From contig NZ_VSDO01000001.1 in NCBI RefSeq assembly GCF_008084145.1, positions 1 through 64,000 on the forward strand: 64,000 bases of DNA, in the 5' to 3' direction. The notes below the pieces were generated by a model. That model searched no databases, had not been told where the DNA came from, and saw only the letters and a list, made by a program, of their open reading frames with translations. The stretch is from Paenibacillus faecis. Lineage in GTDB: Bacteria > Bacillota > Bacilli > Paenibacillales > Paenibacillaceae. Position numbers and translations under genes: made by a program. This document shows positions 8,124 to 17,219 of this stretch, one piece after another (position 1 is the stretch's first letter; the number at the start of each line of letters is the position of its first letter).

Positions 8124-10682
8124 TTGAATACAAAAGAAACTCGCATCGGCGAACCGGTTCGAAACCAACTTTCCATGAAAGCCGGGATATCGGCGCACTT
8201 AAGGGCAGGAGCCGGAGAAATACTTCCGCGGGAGACCGTCCCGCACGCCGTCCCTCCGGCAATATCTCCCCCTTTATCCGGGAACCGCGGCGGTACAACT
8301 AGCGAGCTGTATGATGTTTTTCGCTTCCCGGTGATTGATTGGCATTTCCGATGGCAGCGTCCGCAGCAGATATCCCGACAGTTTGCCAACCAGGGGCATC
8401 GCGTTTTTTACGTCACGACGGAAATGATTCCGCTCCCTTTGGAAGCCGTAACCAAAGAGGAACTCGCACGCTATGTCAAAATCAAAAAAATCGCGCCGAG
8501 AGTGTGGAACGTAACCCTTTGCTCCCACGCCAGACTCAACCTGTATCAGGACCAAATGAGTCCAAGGGACGTGGATTTTTTGCGTCTGTCCGTCGAAGTC
8601 GTCAAGGAGAAGTTCGGCATCACCGAGATGGTGTCCATCGTGGATCTTCCGTTTTGGTTACCGCTCGTTGAAAATTTGACGCAGCACACGACCGTTTATG
8701 ATTGCATGGACGACCATGAGGGGTTCTCCACAAACGCTGCTTCCATGCTGCAACTAGAGGAAAGAATGATCCGCCGCGCCGACTTGGTGCTTGCCTCCTC
8801 TCAAGGACTTCTGGAGAAGCTTCAAAGTCTCCGTCCCGATGCGTCCCTGCTTCGCAATGCGGCGGATGTCGGCCATTTTGCCCAGACGGCCCAGGTTCCG
8901 ACGGCTGCCGAACTGGAAGAGATCCGCGGCCCGGTGATCGGCTACTACGGCGCCATCTCCGACTGGTTTGACATCGATCTGATTCGGGAATTGGCGGAAA
9001 AAAGAAAAGATTGGACTTTCATCCTCATCGGGCATACCTTCGGCTGCGATATTTCAAAAGTGGAGCGTTTGAAGAATGTTTTGCTGCTCGGCGAAAAACC
9101 TTATGACCAACTCCCCGGGTATCTGCGCCGATTCGATGTTGCGATGATCCCTTTTAAACAGAACCGTCTGACGAAGGCGACCAACCCGGTCAAGCTTTAT
9201 GAATATCTGGCGGCAGGCAAACCGGTCGTTTCCACGGAACTGCCCGAGGTCGCTGCGGTGTCCCCCCAACTCGTCGAGATGGCTGCGGACCCGGTCTCTT
9301 TCGAGCAGGCCATTCAAACCGCATTGAGAAACAAAACCGCCGAACGGGAGAAGGAGTGCCGGGAGTTTGCCCGCAGGCATTCCTGGGAGCAGCGTTACGC
9401 GGACATTCACGAACTCATCGTTCAACAAATGTATCCCAAAGTTAGCGTCATTGTCGTGACCCACAACAATTGGTCGTATACCCAGCAGTGTTTGCGCAGC
9501 CTTCTCCGCCCCGGACATTATCCCAATCTGGAGATCGTCGTGGTTGACAACGCCTCCACCGATCAAACTGCCCAGCGATTGGGAGGGATTCGGGACCGCC
9601 GAATTAAAATCATACTTTCGAAGCGGAATTTGGGCTTCGCCGCGGGAAATTCCCGGGGAATCGAGCTGGCGACGGGAAAATACTACATTTTGCTCAATAA
9701 CGATACGATCGTCCCGGATGGCACTTGGATTACCCGCCTCCTCCGTCCACTGCGGGAACATCCCGACGTCGGAATGACCGGGCCGATGTCCAACTTTGTC
9801 GGCAATGACCAGGCGCTGGACCATTTCGTGGGGAACCCGGCCTCCGGAGCCCATCCCGATTGGCTTCAGGATTTTTACCGCTTTAACCAGGGACGCGCAA
9901 GAGCCACCGATTTGCTGGGATTTTTTTGCGTGGCTATGAAACGGGAGGTTTGGGAGAAGGTCGGTCCGCTGGATACCGGCTACGGCATCGGGATGTTCGA
10001 AGATGACGATTACTGCGAGCGGGTGCGGGCCGCCGGATATCGTCTGGTTGTGGTGGAGGATGCCTTTGTGTATCACCACGGGAGCGCCACCATGCGGAAA
10101 ATGCAGCCGGATGTCTATAACGAACTTTGGGAGAAAAACAAAAGCTATTTCGAGCGGAAATGGGGCAAAGCCTGGCGGACTCCTTCGCGGCCAGACAACC
10201 TCTTCGCTTTGACGGAAACTCCCGGTCAGACAGCGGAACGAATCCGTGAGGCCGGCGTCCCCTGCATTCTGATTTTAGGTGAAAATAAATGGACGGCGCA
10301 GGCCGCGCGATGGCAATACCTCGTCAGGGAGCTCGCTTCGAGTCAAAACTGTCTCCTGATTATTAACACCCTCCGCCATTATAACCGGTCTATCATGGGC
10401 TTTCGAAAAGGCGGGCATCTGCTTTATTTGACGAACCGGATGGATTTGCTGGCGGAAGCGAACCTGGACGCCGTGATCTACTGCGGCGAGCCGGCACCGA
10501 TCCCCGTTAGAGCCAAACGTCTTATCGCCGACAGCTTCGCCTATCCCGAAGACCGGCTCGGACTACTCTCCGCCGCCCTGCCCGACTTGGAGCGATGGGT
10601 GTTCCGCGATCCGGCCGATTTTGCCCGACGGCTAAAGGAGGAAGCGCTCGAATTCCGCCCCTTGGTTCAAAGCTCCAGCTAA
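8124..10682 (+). CDS. Multidomain glycosyltransferase (GT4-like + GT2)
   Basis: An 852-residue protein. Residues ~55-430 form a GT-B type transferase (start: DWHFRWQRPQQISRQFA; donor site region: ATNPVKLYEYLAAGKPVVST). Residues ~435-665 form a GT-A family 2 domain (VSVIVVTHNNWSYTQQCLRS, VVDNASTDQTA, ILLNNDTIVP, MFEDDDYCERVR). Residues ~670-852 form a third region with a Rossmann-like start (CILILGENKW), possibly a degenerate GT-B half. Such fusions build glycans on surface proteins or polysaccharides. The TTG start at 8124 has GGGAGGAG six to eight bases upstream. It is convergent with the minus-strand transferase run at 10762-14357. Confidence 0.88.
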   Translation: MNTKETRIGEPVRNQLSMKAGISAHLRAGAGEILPRETVPHAVPPAISPPLSGNRGGTTSELYDVFRFPVIDWHFRWQRPQQISRQFANQGHRVFYVTTEMIPLPLEAVTKEELARYVKIKKIAPRVWNVTLCSHARLNLYQDQMSPRDVDFLRLSVEVVKEKFGITEMVSIVDLPFWLPLVENLTQHTTVYDCMDDHEGFSTNAASMLQLEERMIRRADLVLASSQGLLEKLQSLRPDASLLRNAADVGHFAQTAQVPTAAELEEIRGPVIGYYGAISDWFDIDLIRELAEKRKDWTFILIGHTFGCDISKVERLKNVLLLGEKPYDQLPGYLRRFDVAMIPFKQNRLTKATNPVKLYEYLAAGKPVVSTELPEVAAVSPQLVEMAADPVSFEQAIQTALRNKTAEREKECREFARRHSWEQRYADIHELIVQQMYPKVSVIVVTHNNWSYTQQCLRSLLRPGHYPNLEIVVVDNASTDQTAQRLGGIRDRRIKIILSKRNLGFAAGNSRGIELATGKYYILLNNDTIVPDGTWITRLLRPLREHPDVGMTGPMSNFVGNDQALDHFVGNPASGAHPDWLQDFYRFNQGRARATDLLGFFCVAMKREVWEKVGPLDTGYGIGMFEDDDYCERVRAAGYRLVVVEDAFVYHHGSATMRKMQPDVYNELWEKNKSYFERKWGKAWRTPSRPDNLFALTETPGQTAERIREAGVPCILILGENKWTAQAARWQYLVRELASSQNCLLIINTLRHYNRSIMGFRKGGHLLYLTNRMDLLAEANLDAVIYCGEPAPIPVRAKRLIADSFAYPEDRLGLLSAALPDLERWVFRDPADFARRLKEEALEFRPLVQSSS

Positions 10683-10689
10683 ATGCGAA

Positions 10690-10746
10690 AACCCTCCGGC
10701 GCGTTTATTTGCCAAAACGGCAATCCTATACGCTGGAGGGCTTTAC
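10690..10746. terminator. Bidirectional hairpin terminator between convergent genes
   Basis: CCCTCCGGCG (10692-10701) and CGCTGGAGGG (10731-10740) pair, with an inner TTGCC/GGCAA hairpin. T-rich bases follow on the plus side; the minus side has a short T run. Confidence 0.6.
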
Positions 10747-10761
10747 TCTCTTTCGATTCGA

Positions 10762-11526
10762 TTAGCTATCGTGGACCGACTGCTGCAAATAACGCCGAAT
10801 CACAGCCGGGTGCTCCCCTTTAAATTCCGTGGTGGCAATCGTATACTCGGGATGGGCGTAATTCCAATCCGCTTCGCCCTGATTCTCATGCAGATTGACG
10901 TCGCCGCGCCGGTTATCGTTAAACTTGATTTTTTTCCCCAAGGCGTAATGGTAATGGTAAATGGGGATTTCGACCCTGCCTCGCGGAATCTGCCAAATGC
11001 TTTGGCCTCCGGGTCCCTCAAGCGTACAATGGTGCTTCTCGTCGCGGTAACGGATGCCGATGCCGGAACGCCACATCCGGGTAATATCATTCGACCATCT
11101 TTCATCCCCGGGACTGTTCACGCGCAGCGTCTGGGGATCTCCCCAGAAATTCACGAAGGGAAACTGGTAGATATGCACCTCCTGGCGGCTCATCAATTCC
11201 GGAAGTGCTTCCTTAAACCGGTCATCCACGATTTCATCGATATCCAAATTCATGATCCAGTCTCCGGTGGCCTGATCGATCAAAAAATTGCGCACCCGCG
11301 ATTCATCCCAATCTTCCGTATAAGGAAGACCGGTTTGCGGCATAGCGAACAATTCGATCGGATAACTCCGTTGTTGAAAGCTTTCAATAATGTCAAGCGT
11401 GCCGTCCGTGCTGCCTCCGTCGACCATAATGATCTCATCGGCATAAGCGCCCACGCTCTCCAAATACAGCGGAACGAACGTAGCTTCATTCAGGACAGGA
11501 ACAATCACCGATAATTTCATTCCCAT
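10762..11526 (-). CDS. Family 2 glycosyltransferase
   Basis: A single-domain GT-A enzyme of about 254 residues: LSVIVPVLNEATFVPLYLES, then VDGGSTDGTLD and the metal-binding LDIDE. The fold of the first 110 residues is complete. The C-terminal half holds YHYHYALGKK and other aromatic stretches usual in this type. In-frame ATGs lie at 11535, 11526 and 11520. The first is only three bases from AAGGAG, so 11526 is preferred. It is the last gene of a four-gene minus-strand run (14357 to 10762). Confidence 0.88.
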   Translation of the reverse strand: MGMKLSVIVPVLNEATFVPLYLESVGAYADEIIMVDGGSTDGTLDIIESFQQRSYPIELFAMPQTGLPYTEDWDESRVRNFLIDQATGDWIMNLDIDEIVDDRFKEALPELMSRQEVHIYQFPFVNFWGDPQTLRVNSPGDERWSNDITRMWRSGIGIRYRDEKHHCTLEGPGGQSIWQIPRGRVEIPIYHYHYALGKKIKFNDNRRGDVNLHENQGEADWNYAHPEYTIATTEFKGEHPAVIRRYLQQSVHDS

Positions 11527-11549
11527 CTTCCCCATCTGCTCCTTTTCTT

Positions 11550-12245
11550 CTACATGTTTTTGCGTTTCTCCTCAAGCAGCAGGCGCATCTCCCTCTCATT
11601 CCCCCACGCGGCTTTATAACGCAAGTAAAGCTTGTAGTTCTCGTCATAGTGCGGATTCCCGCCGGGGCCGACAAAGGGATGCCAGAAATGAAACAATTCC
11701 CCTTCCAGGCGTATGTGTTTGCCTACCATAGTATCCACGGAGTAGGCAAACGCTTCATCCTCACCGCCCCAACCGATAAAGCGCTCATCATAACCGCCAA
11801 CGCTTTCAAAGGATTGCCTCAGCAGCACGTTCATCCCGCCTACGAAATAAGACGCTTCGGCCGGTTTTGTATCGGGTTGAACCGGCAGCGGCCAACTGCC
11901 GCTCCCTTCCAGTACGAGCCGATGCGAAACGTCTTTGGACAGACGGTTGATTCGCGCAAACGGAATGACCCAACGGTCCGCACTCAGGAGCTGCACAGAT
12001 TGAAGCAGAAGCTCGGGATTATAGACAAGGTCGTTGTCCGCGATGACAAAAACACGTCCTTTGGCTTGAGAAGCGGCGCGATTGATCGCCTTTGATCTGC
12101 TGAAAGGTTCATCCAAGTCTTCGCCGATGCATAACTGCGCCCCCGGCAGCATGCGTTCATAGAACCGCCTGACATATTGAAAGGCCTGATCTCTAGGCCC
12201 GTCATCCGGCTTATACGGCATCAGTACGGATACATCCTGAAACAT
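11550..12245 (-). CDS. Galactosyltransferase-like GT-A protein
   Basis: A 231-residue protein of the family 2/7 type. VFVIADNDLVY (~65-75) supplies the DxD metal motif, and FVGGMNVLLRQSFESVGGYDERFIGWGGEDEAF (~140-172; given here as positions with key residues GGYDERF and GWGGED) is the C-terminal acceptor/UDP-sugar motif typical of GT7-like transferases and polypeptide GalNAc-transferase-like bacterial enzymes. The ATG has GGAGGG eight bases upstream. It is in an apparent operon with its two minus-strand neighbours. Confidence 0.8.
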   Translation of the reverse strand: MFQDVSVLMPYKPDDGPRDQAFQYVRRFYERMLPGAQLCIGEDLDEPFSRSKAINRAASQAKGRVFVIADNDLVYNPELLLQSVQLLSADRWVIPFARINRLSKDVSHRLVLEGSGSWPLPVQPDTKPAEASYFVGGMNVLLRQSFESVGGYDERFIGWGGEDEAFAYSVDTMVGKHIRLEGELFHFWHPFVGPGGNPHYDENYKLYLRYKAAWGNEREMRLLLEEKRKNM

Positions 12246-12263
12246 ATGTCCATCCCTCCAAAC

Positions 12264-13373
12264 TTATCTCGGCCGCTTCAGAAAGACACCGAGTTCGCGG
12301 TACTTTCCCGTTCCGAACGTATCCGCCAGCTTTACGTACTCTTCAAACCCCGTATGCTTGAACAACAGGGATTTCTCCTCTTCGATCCGGTCACCGGATT
12401 CCCAGAACAGCAATCCATGAACCGCACAATCTAGCGTACTAAGAAATCGTTCGCTGAGGCCGGAATCCCCCATTAAGTGGTAAAATACCGTATGCAGAAT
12501 CCCGATTTCGTATCCCTGAAGTCCGACGAGACGCTCGAATGGTTCGCGAACCAGTTCAAATTCAGCCCGCTCCAACCGGTTCAACCGCATCAGCAATTCC
12601 GCATGCAGCGGGTCGGGCTCAATGCCGGTCACCTGAGCGCCTTCACGCGTGAAGTGACGGGCATAATAACCGATATTGCAGCCGATATCAAGCACCTTCG
12701 TTCGTTTCAAGTCCCGGGAGCCCAGGTACTCCAGAATTACATCCAGCCTGGTTTTATAAAATTCATCCCGCTCGCTTCTCTTTCCGTAGAAATGGGGATG
12801 CAGGATCGGCGTATAAATGAGATTCCTTTGCTGCAAAGCTACCATCTGCACCGTGTCTTCCAGTGCCTCGGGGTTCAGCCAGGTTTCATAATCCGCACGG
12901 GTCATCCGGACCGGGATTCGCCTTAAACCGGAACAATACAGAAAAACAGCCCGATGATGACCGTCTTGAATATTAAATCTCCCCGGCGTACGATAGGTAA
13001 CGAGCGGAGGATTCTCCGTGAAATAGCCCGGGTCGTTTTGCAGATAGGAGCGCATATTTACGTATTCCATCCGCTTCTGATTTAGCAGGCCTTCCCGGTC
13101 CATCGGCGGCGCGACGCCTCTAAGGTGGTGAATGCGCTCGTACCAAGCCAAATAGGGTTCGGGTGAGGCTCCGGACTCGCCGTAAAAATAGCGGAACAAC
13201 TCTCGATGAGGCTCCATCCGCATCAACGAGATGTCGGAATGGAGTTTATGGTGGGTAAACCACTCTTCCGTAAAAGAGGGGATCGTGTACTCTTTTTTCG
13301 CCGTGCGTACATCCACATCCGTAAACACCAGCTCGATAGGTACCTCGGTCGTAACGTATTGTTCGGCAGTCAA
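12264..13373 (-). CDS. ParB-like domain fused to class I SAM methyltransferase
   Basis: About 369 residues. The N-terminal half contains NIQDGHHRAVFLYCSGLRRI, which closely resembles the DGHHR/xGxHR signature of the ParB/sulfiredoxin-like fold. The C-terminal half (~205-330) has the methyltransferase motif I VLDIGCNIGYYARHF followed by the acidic VTGIEPDP. The TTG start at 13373 has GGGGAGG six bases upstream; an ATG at 13394 is open but has no site. Lying between two glycosyltransferases it may methylate a sugar or protein of the surface glycan. The role of the ParB-like half is unclear; such domains can be NTP-using rather than DNA-binding. Confidence 0.72.
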   Translation of the reverse strand: MTAEQYVTTEVPIELVFTDVDVRTAKKEYTIPSFTEEWFTHHKLHSDISLMRMEPHRELFRYFYGESGASPEPYLAWYERIHHLRGVAPPMDREGLLNQKRMEYVNMRSYLQNDPGYFTENPPLVTYRTPGRFNIQDGHHRAVFLYCSGLRRIPVRMTRADYETWLNPEALEDTVQMVALQQRNLIYTPILHPHFYGKRSERDEFYKTRLDVILEYLGSRDLKRTKVLDIGCNIGYYARHFTREGAQVTGIEPDPLHAELLMRLNRLERAEFELVREPFERLVGLQGYEIGILHTVFYHLMGDSGLSERFLSTLDCAVHGLLFWESGDRIEEEKSLLFKHTGFEEYVKLADTFGTGKYRELGVFLKRPR

Positions 13374-13415
13374 TGTCATCCTCCCCGTTTCCATATAGTA
13401 ATACGCCGTAATTCG

Positions 13416-14357
13416 TCATAAACCGAACAGGACCCGGATCCATCGGGCTGCCCCCTGATCAATTCTCCAATGGTCTTCGATCTGTTGCCGGCATCGTAAA
13501 CCCAGGTTTTGCAGAGCCGTTCTCTCCTTTTTATACCGGTCAATTGTCCCGATGTAAGCCTCCGGGCTGTCGCTGCGAAGGATCAGTTCGTGAGCGGCGG
13601 AAGGCGCGGCTTCCCGGATGTAACCGACATCCGTGGAAAGGACCGGCTTGCCGCAGGCAAACGCCTCCAGCGCCGTGGCCCCGCCTCCCTCGTTCGAGGA
13701 CGTGATCAGAAGAAGATCGATGGAATGATAAAAGGAAGGCATATCCTCATGGGCATACCGGCCCGGGGTATCCAAAAACCGCACCATGGCATCCCGCTCA
13801 AAATGGCGGCGAATGGGGACGAACAAAGTATCGTAATTCTTGGACCGTTTGTTCCGATCTCCCGCCCACCCGACAACCAGAGGTTCGTCCGAAGATCTCG
13901 GACGCTCGTCGGGACGAAACAGGCCATGGTCCACAAAATGACCGATATACTCAATATCAGCCCGAGGCGCCAGTTGCTTCAACTTCTCCGCGAGCCTGTG
14001 GTTCATGCTGCCGATCTTGGAAATTCTCGGGATCACCAGCCGCAAAAATTCCGGATCCGGAATCAGTTCATCCTGCCACTCCCGATAAGTTTCGTAGTTT
14101 TTACTGAAGTAGTAATAAGAGACGGCTGCGGAGGAATCGATACGCACATGTTTAAAGATGGCGTACGCGGCGATCCCGAGACACATCGCGGAAATCGTCC
14201 GATACTCCGCATTTAAAGCGGCACTGCCCTTTTCCCGGAGATAATCGTCCAGTTCCCTGGCGGACATGATATCGAGGGCGGGATGATGCCGCTGGATCGT
14301 TTTTGCCGTTTTTCCGAGTATCCACCACTCCACGTCATACAAAAGCAGGTCTTTCAT
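13416..14357 (-). CDS. Family 4 (GT-B) glycosyltransferase
   Basis: A 313-residue GT-B enzyme. The C-terminal donor-binding half is clear: VVGWAGDRNKRSKNYDT starts the second Rossmann domain, and the EX7E-type motif is seen in SSNEGGGATALEAFACGKPV. The N-terminal half is short and divergent, as in small spore-coat CotSA-like transferases. GGAGGTGA lies 12 bases before the ATG. It is first in the minus-strand run 14357-10762. Confidence 0.84.
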   Translation of the reverse strand: MKDLLLYDVEWWILGKTAKTIQRHHPALDIMSARELDDYLREKGSAALNAEYRTISAMCLGIAAYAIFKHVRIDSSAAVSYYYFSKNYETYREWQDELIPDPEFLRLVIPRISKIGSMNHRLAEKLKQLAPRADIEYIGHFVDHGLFRPDERPRSSDEPLVVGWAGDRNKRSKNYDTLFVPIRRHFERDAMVRFLDTPGRYAHEDMPSFYHSIDLLLITSSNEGGGATALEAFACGKPVLSTDVGYIREAAPSAAHELILRSDSPEAYIGTIDRYKKERTALQNLGLRCRQQIEDHWRIDQGAARWIRVLFGL

Positions 14358-14483
14358 ATCCCTAGACGCTCACCTCCCGCTTCGCCTGTACCGCCATATT
14401 TGATCATATTCGAGCTTGCCCCGCCAAGTTACGGGGGCGGCGAAATTGATGAAATAGCCTCGTCCTGCGCGATCGCCCAAACA

Positions 14484-14520
14484 TGAAGAAGACTCCGCGA
14501 TTGAAAACCGCAGAGTCCTC
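14484..14520 (-). terminator. Possible hairpin terminator
   Basis: GACTCTGCGG and the CGCGGAGTC side pair around TTTTCAAT on the minus strand, followed by a weak TTCTTC tail. It could end transcripts from the haem gene region. This is the main structure in the otherwise gene-poor stretch 14358-14771. Confidence 0.4.
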
Positions 14521-14574
14521 TGTTGTGGGAAGCGATATTTAAATGTTAAGCAATCTTCCAAAGGCTAGGGTATT

Positions 14575-14700
14575 CTACCCGACAAGAAACGAAGCAGTTT
14601 CTTTCGTCTCTTCCTTTTTGCAAGAGAGTTCATGGTAAATCAACTGCCTTTCCGGATCGACATGGAACATGACATCCGTCTGGTGTTTTCCTTTTACCAC
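14575..14700 (-). CDS. Possible 41-residue small ORF
   Basis: On the minus strand a GTG-initiated frame runs from 14700 to a TAG at 14575. The predicted peptide begins VVKGKHQTDVMFHVDPERQ and has ordinary composition (mixed charged and hydrophobic, few Arg runs), unlike most shadow frames here. The in-frame region remains open only back to a TAA at 14714, and the Shine-Dalgarno site is weak. It lies 72 bp after the haem oxidase gene on the same strand. No family is recognised. Confidence 0.3.
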   Translation of the reverse strand: MVKGKHQTDVMFHVDPERQLIYHELSCKKEETKETASFLVG

Positions 14701-14771
14701 TTCCCACTTGTTATTACTTTACCCCGCCCCAGGCGGATGAAACGGGAATATCGATATTTCCATAAAAAATT

Positions 14772-16175
14772 TCAGACCGTCCCCCGTTCAGCCATCCGTC
14801 CGGCGATTTCACCGGCGATTTGTTTCCCGTTGGCAATGCAATCTGGAATGCCGACCCCGTAATAAGAGCATCCCGCCAAGTAAACGCCGGGATAGGCGGT
14901 GGCGATTTTTCGCTCCAGCGACTGTACCAGCTCGTGGTGCCGAATATGGTAATTCGGCATGGCATCCAGCCATTTGGTTACGATGTGGGTAACCGGCTCG
15001 CTGCGAATACCCAAGCTGGCGGCCACATCTTTAAGAGCCGTGTCCAGAAGTTCATCCTCCGAAAGACTTTGAAGCCATTCGAAGGACGGTCCGGAACTTT
15101 TGTAAAACAACCGGACCAGCAGACGGCCGTCCCTTGACGTATGCTTCCATTTCCGGCTGGTCCATGTGCAGGCATCACAAACGACATCCGGAGATTGCGA
15201 CACGATAAAGCCGGTTCCGTCGACCTTCAATTCCCCGTCGGGGAGATCGAAGCCCAAATAGACACTAATCATGGAACTGCTGCGCATTCCGGAAAAATCC
15301 TCGTCAAGCAGGCCATCCTTGAGTAAAGCCTGAGCCGCGGTGTGCGGCGTGGCGACCACAACAAAATCGGCTTCCCTCTCGCTCCCGTCCGAAAGCCGGA
15401 GCTGATAGCGGCCCCCGGCACGGGAAATCGCTTGCGCCGAAATCCCCTTCAGCAGTTCCACATCCTCCAGCTTGTCTTCGATCCGATCCACCAACGCGGA
15501 AACGCCGTCCCGAAAGGAGAAGAATTTCCTGTCCCCGCTTCCCTTAAAGGTCTGACGGTTTTCGGCCAGGCCTTTCATGATGCTGCCGTACTCGTTCTTA
15601 TAATCCAGGAGGTAGGGCAAAGTGGAAGCCAGCGTGAGTTCGCTCAGCTTACCGGAATACACCCCGGATAACACCGGCGCGATTTGTTTCTCCACCATTT
15701 CCTTGCCCAGGAAGGCTTCCAGAAAACTCCCCACCGAGTCGTTTTTCGTAAACGTCTCATTCGGGGTGTAAAAATCTTTCAACGCTTCAACCTTGCCTTC
15801 CGCCGAGATCAGCTCGCTATTGGCCAGTGCTTCCAGGCTGAGCGGTATCCCGAAGACCGCTTCCTCCGGAATCAGCTTCAATCGGCCTTCGGTATAAATG
15901 TAAGATTTGCCCGTAGCATTATAGACAACTTCTTCAGCCAGGCCCAGATCTTCCACAAGAGGGGCCGTATTTGTCTTCCGGGCGACGATCGAATCGGCGC
16001 CGGCTTCCATAAAAAAACCGTTTTGGCGTACCGTATGAATCTTCCCGCCGAGCCGTTCACTGGCTTCGATCAATACAACCCGGGCTTCAAGCCCCAGGGA
16101 ACGTATGTCTTTCTGTAAATAATAAGCCGCGGACAGACCGGTAATTCCGCCGCCGATGATCACGACCGTTTTCAA
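14772..16175 (-). CDS. hemY: Coproporphyrinogen III / protoporphyrinogen oxidase
   Basis: A 467-residue FAD enzyme of the HemY (now CgoX) type. It oxidises coproporphyrinogen III to coproporphyrin III in the Gram-positive haem route. The N-terminus carries the FAD dinucleotide motif VVIIGGGITGLSAAYYL. GGKIHTVRQNGFFMEAGADS follows near residue 50. The C-terminus has GVYLAGCSYYGVGIPDCI, the FAD-closing segment. Although the frame is open further upstream, TTG 16175 has GAGGTGG seven bases before it and gives the expected N-terminus. Other haem genes are not adjacent. Confidence 0.92.
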   Translation of the reverse strand: MKTVVIIGGGITGLSAAYYLQKDIRSLGLEARVVLIEASERLGGKIHTVRQNGFFMEAGADSIVARKTNTAPLVEDLGLAEEVVYNATGKSYIYTEGRLKLIPEEAVFGIPLSLEALANSELISAEGKVEALKDFYTPNETFTKNDSVGSFLEAFLGKEMVEKQIAPVLSGVYSGKLSELTLASTLPYLLDYKNEYGSIMKGLAENRQTFKGSGDRKFFSFRDGVSALVDRIEDKLEDVELLKGISAQAISRAGGRYQLRLSDGSEREADFVVVATPHTAAQALLKDGLLDEDFSGMRSSSMISVYLGFDLPDGELKVDGTGFIVSQSPDVVCDACTWTSRKWKHTSRDGRLLVRLFYKSSGPSFEWLQSLSEDELLDTALKDVAASLGIRSEPVTHIVTKWLDAMPNYHIRHHELVQSLERKIATAYPGVYLAGCSYYGVGIPDCIANGKQIAGEIAGRMAERGTV

Positions 16176-16288
16176 TGGACTTCCACCTCGATTAGAGAAC
16201 TCTTTCACAATCCAACTAATATCATAACCCAAAGGAGGAGGCGGAAACAATGATATCGCGAATAATCGGTCGGCGGTTCAGCAAATCG

Positions 16289-17053
16289 TCAGTTTTTCGC
16301 TCCGGTGTAAATGAGTACGGCGTCGCGCAGAAACTCGGCCGTTCCGGAACCCTGATTGTCGTAATACGCTTTAAAACGCTCGTCGGCCACGTACATTTCA
16401 ACCAATCCGGCATGCGCTTCCGGGGAATAAGAGTCCCAGAAAAAGGTAAGCCAACGTTTATGCAAATCCGCCGCTTTTTGCGCCGCCTCGCCTGCCGGAT
16501 CCCCGGCCTCCATTCCCGCTTGCAGGGCCGAGAACATCTCCCGCTCCAGACGCTGCAATTCATGATGCTCCTCTTCCGTCATGTTCAATACCTTGGCGTT
16601 TGAACGGTTCATCGTATCCACGCCGTATTTCTCGCGGATTTCCTCGCCGTATTTCCTTTCATTATCCTCAACCAGCTTCTTCTTGAAGCCCTCGAATTTT
16701 TCCCGATCCGTCATCTTGAATCTCCCTTCCTTCATCGCAATCGTTTTATCCACATTGGCAATCAACGCGTCGAGTTGCTGTCTTCGTTCCAGGAGTCGTT
16801 CACGGTGCTCGATCAGAGCGCGGGTCCCGTCAAAGGAGGGGTCATTGACAATGGATCCGATCTGTTCCAGGGAAAAACCGAGCTCCCGGTAGAACAAAAT
16901 CTGCTGCAGCCGATCCACTTCCTCCCGACCGTATATCCGGTATCCCGACGAATTGATTCTGGCCGGCCTAAGAATGCCGATTTCATCATAATACCTTAAG
17001 GTCCGGGTGCTGACTCCCGCTAACTGCCCGAGCTTCTGAATGGTGTATTCCAT
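16289..17053 (-). CDS. MerR family regulator with TipAS-type ligand domain
   Basis: 254 residues. N-terminal MerR winged helix-turn-helix (~1-70: YTIQKLGQLAGVSTRTLRYY), a linking coiled coil (~75-120) and a C-terminal TipAS antibiotic-recognition-like domain (~135-250; LQRLEREMF...AQKAADLHKRWLTFFW). TipA-type proteins bind drug-like molecules and activate their own or neighbouring promoters. The start ATG 17053 has GGGAGGAG six bases before it; an upstream in-frame Met was discarded. The 19-bp-spacer promoter in front is diagnostic of autoregulation. Confidence 0.92.
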   Translation of the reverse strand: MEYTIQKLGQLAGVSTRTLRYYDEIGILRPARINSSGYRIYGREEVDRLQQILFYRELGFSLEQIGSIVNDPSFDGTRALIEHRERLLERRQQLDALIANVDKTIAMKEGRFKMTDREKFEGFKKKLVEDNERKYGEEIREKYGVDTMNRSNAKVLNMTEEEHHELQRLEREMFSALQAGMEAGDPAGEAAQKAADLHKRWLTFFWDSYSPEAHAGLVEMYVADERFKAYYDNQGSGTAEFLRDAVLIYTGAKN

Positions 17054-17075
17054 GTGATCTCCTCCCGACAAATTC

Positions 17076-17106
17076 AATGTACACTTTAACGTTACGTGAA
17101 GGTCAA
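17076..17106 (-). promoter_or_regulatory. MerR-type promoter with 19-bp spacer
   Basis: On the minus strand TTGACC (17101-17106) and TACATT (17076-17081) are separated by exactly 19 bp. The spacer contains the dyad ACCTTCACGT...AACGTTAAAGT. MerR-family activators bind such overlong spacers and twist the DNA to align -35 and -10. Confidence 0.88.
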
Positions 17107-17135
17107 CCTATTTTCCAACTTTTTAGGCATGAAGG

Positions 17136-17182
17136 CAAAAAAAGAAGTCCTTCCCGCATCCAAGAGGATGCCGGGAAGAACC
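17136..17182 (-). terminator. Rho-independent terminator
   Basis: On the minus strand TTCTTCCCGGCATCC and GGATGCGGGAAGGA pair around TCTT, then TTCTTTTTTT. It ends the aldo/keto reductase gene. Confidence 0.85.
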
Positions 17183-17219
17183 TCCGACGGGCACAAGTGC
17201 CGTCTTACGGGATGGCCGC

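Noticed and set aside
9054..10079. 341-codon minus-strand frame opposite the large glycosyltransferase
   Set aside because: The plus frame has all GT2 motifs; the minus frame lacks any domain.
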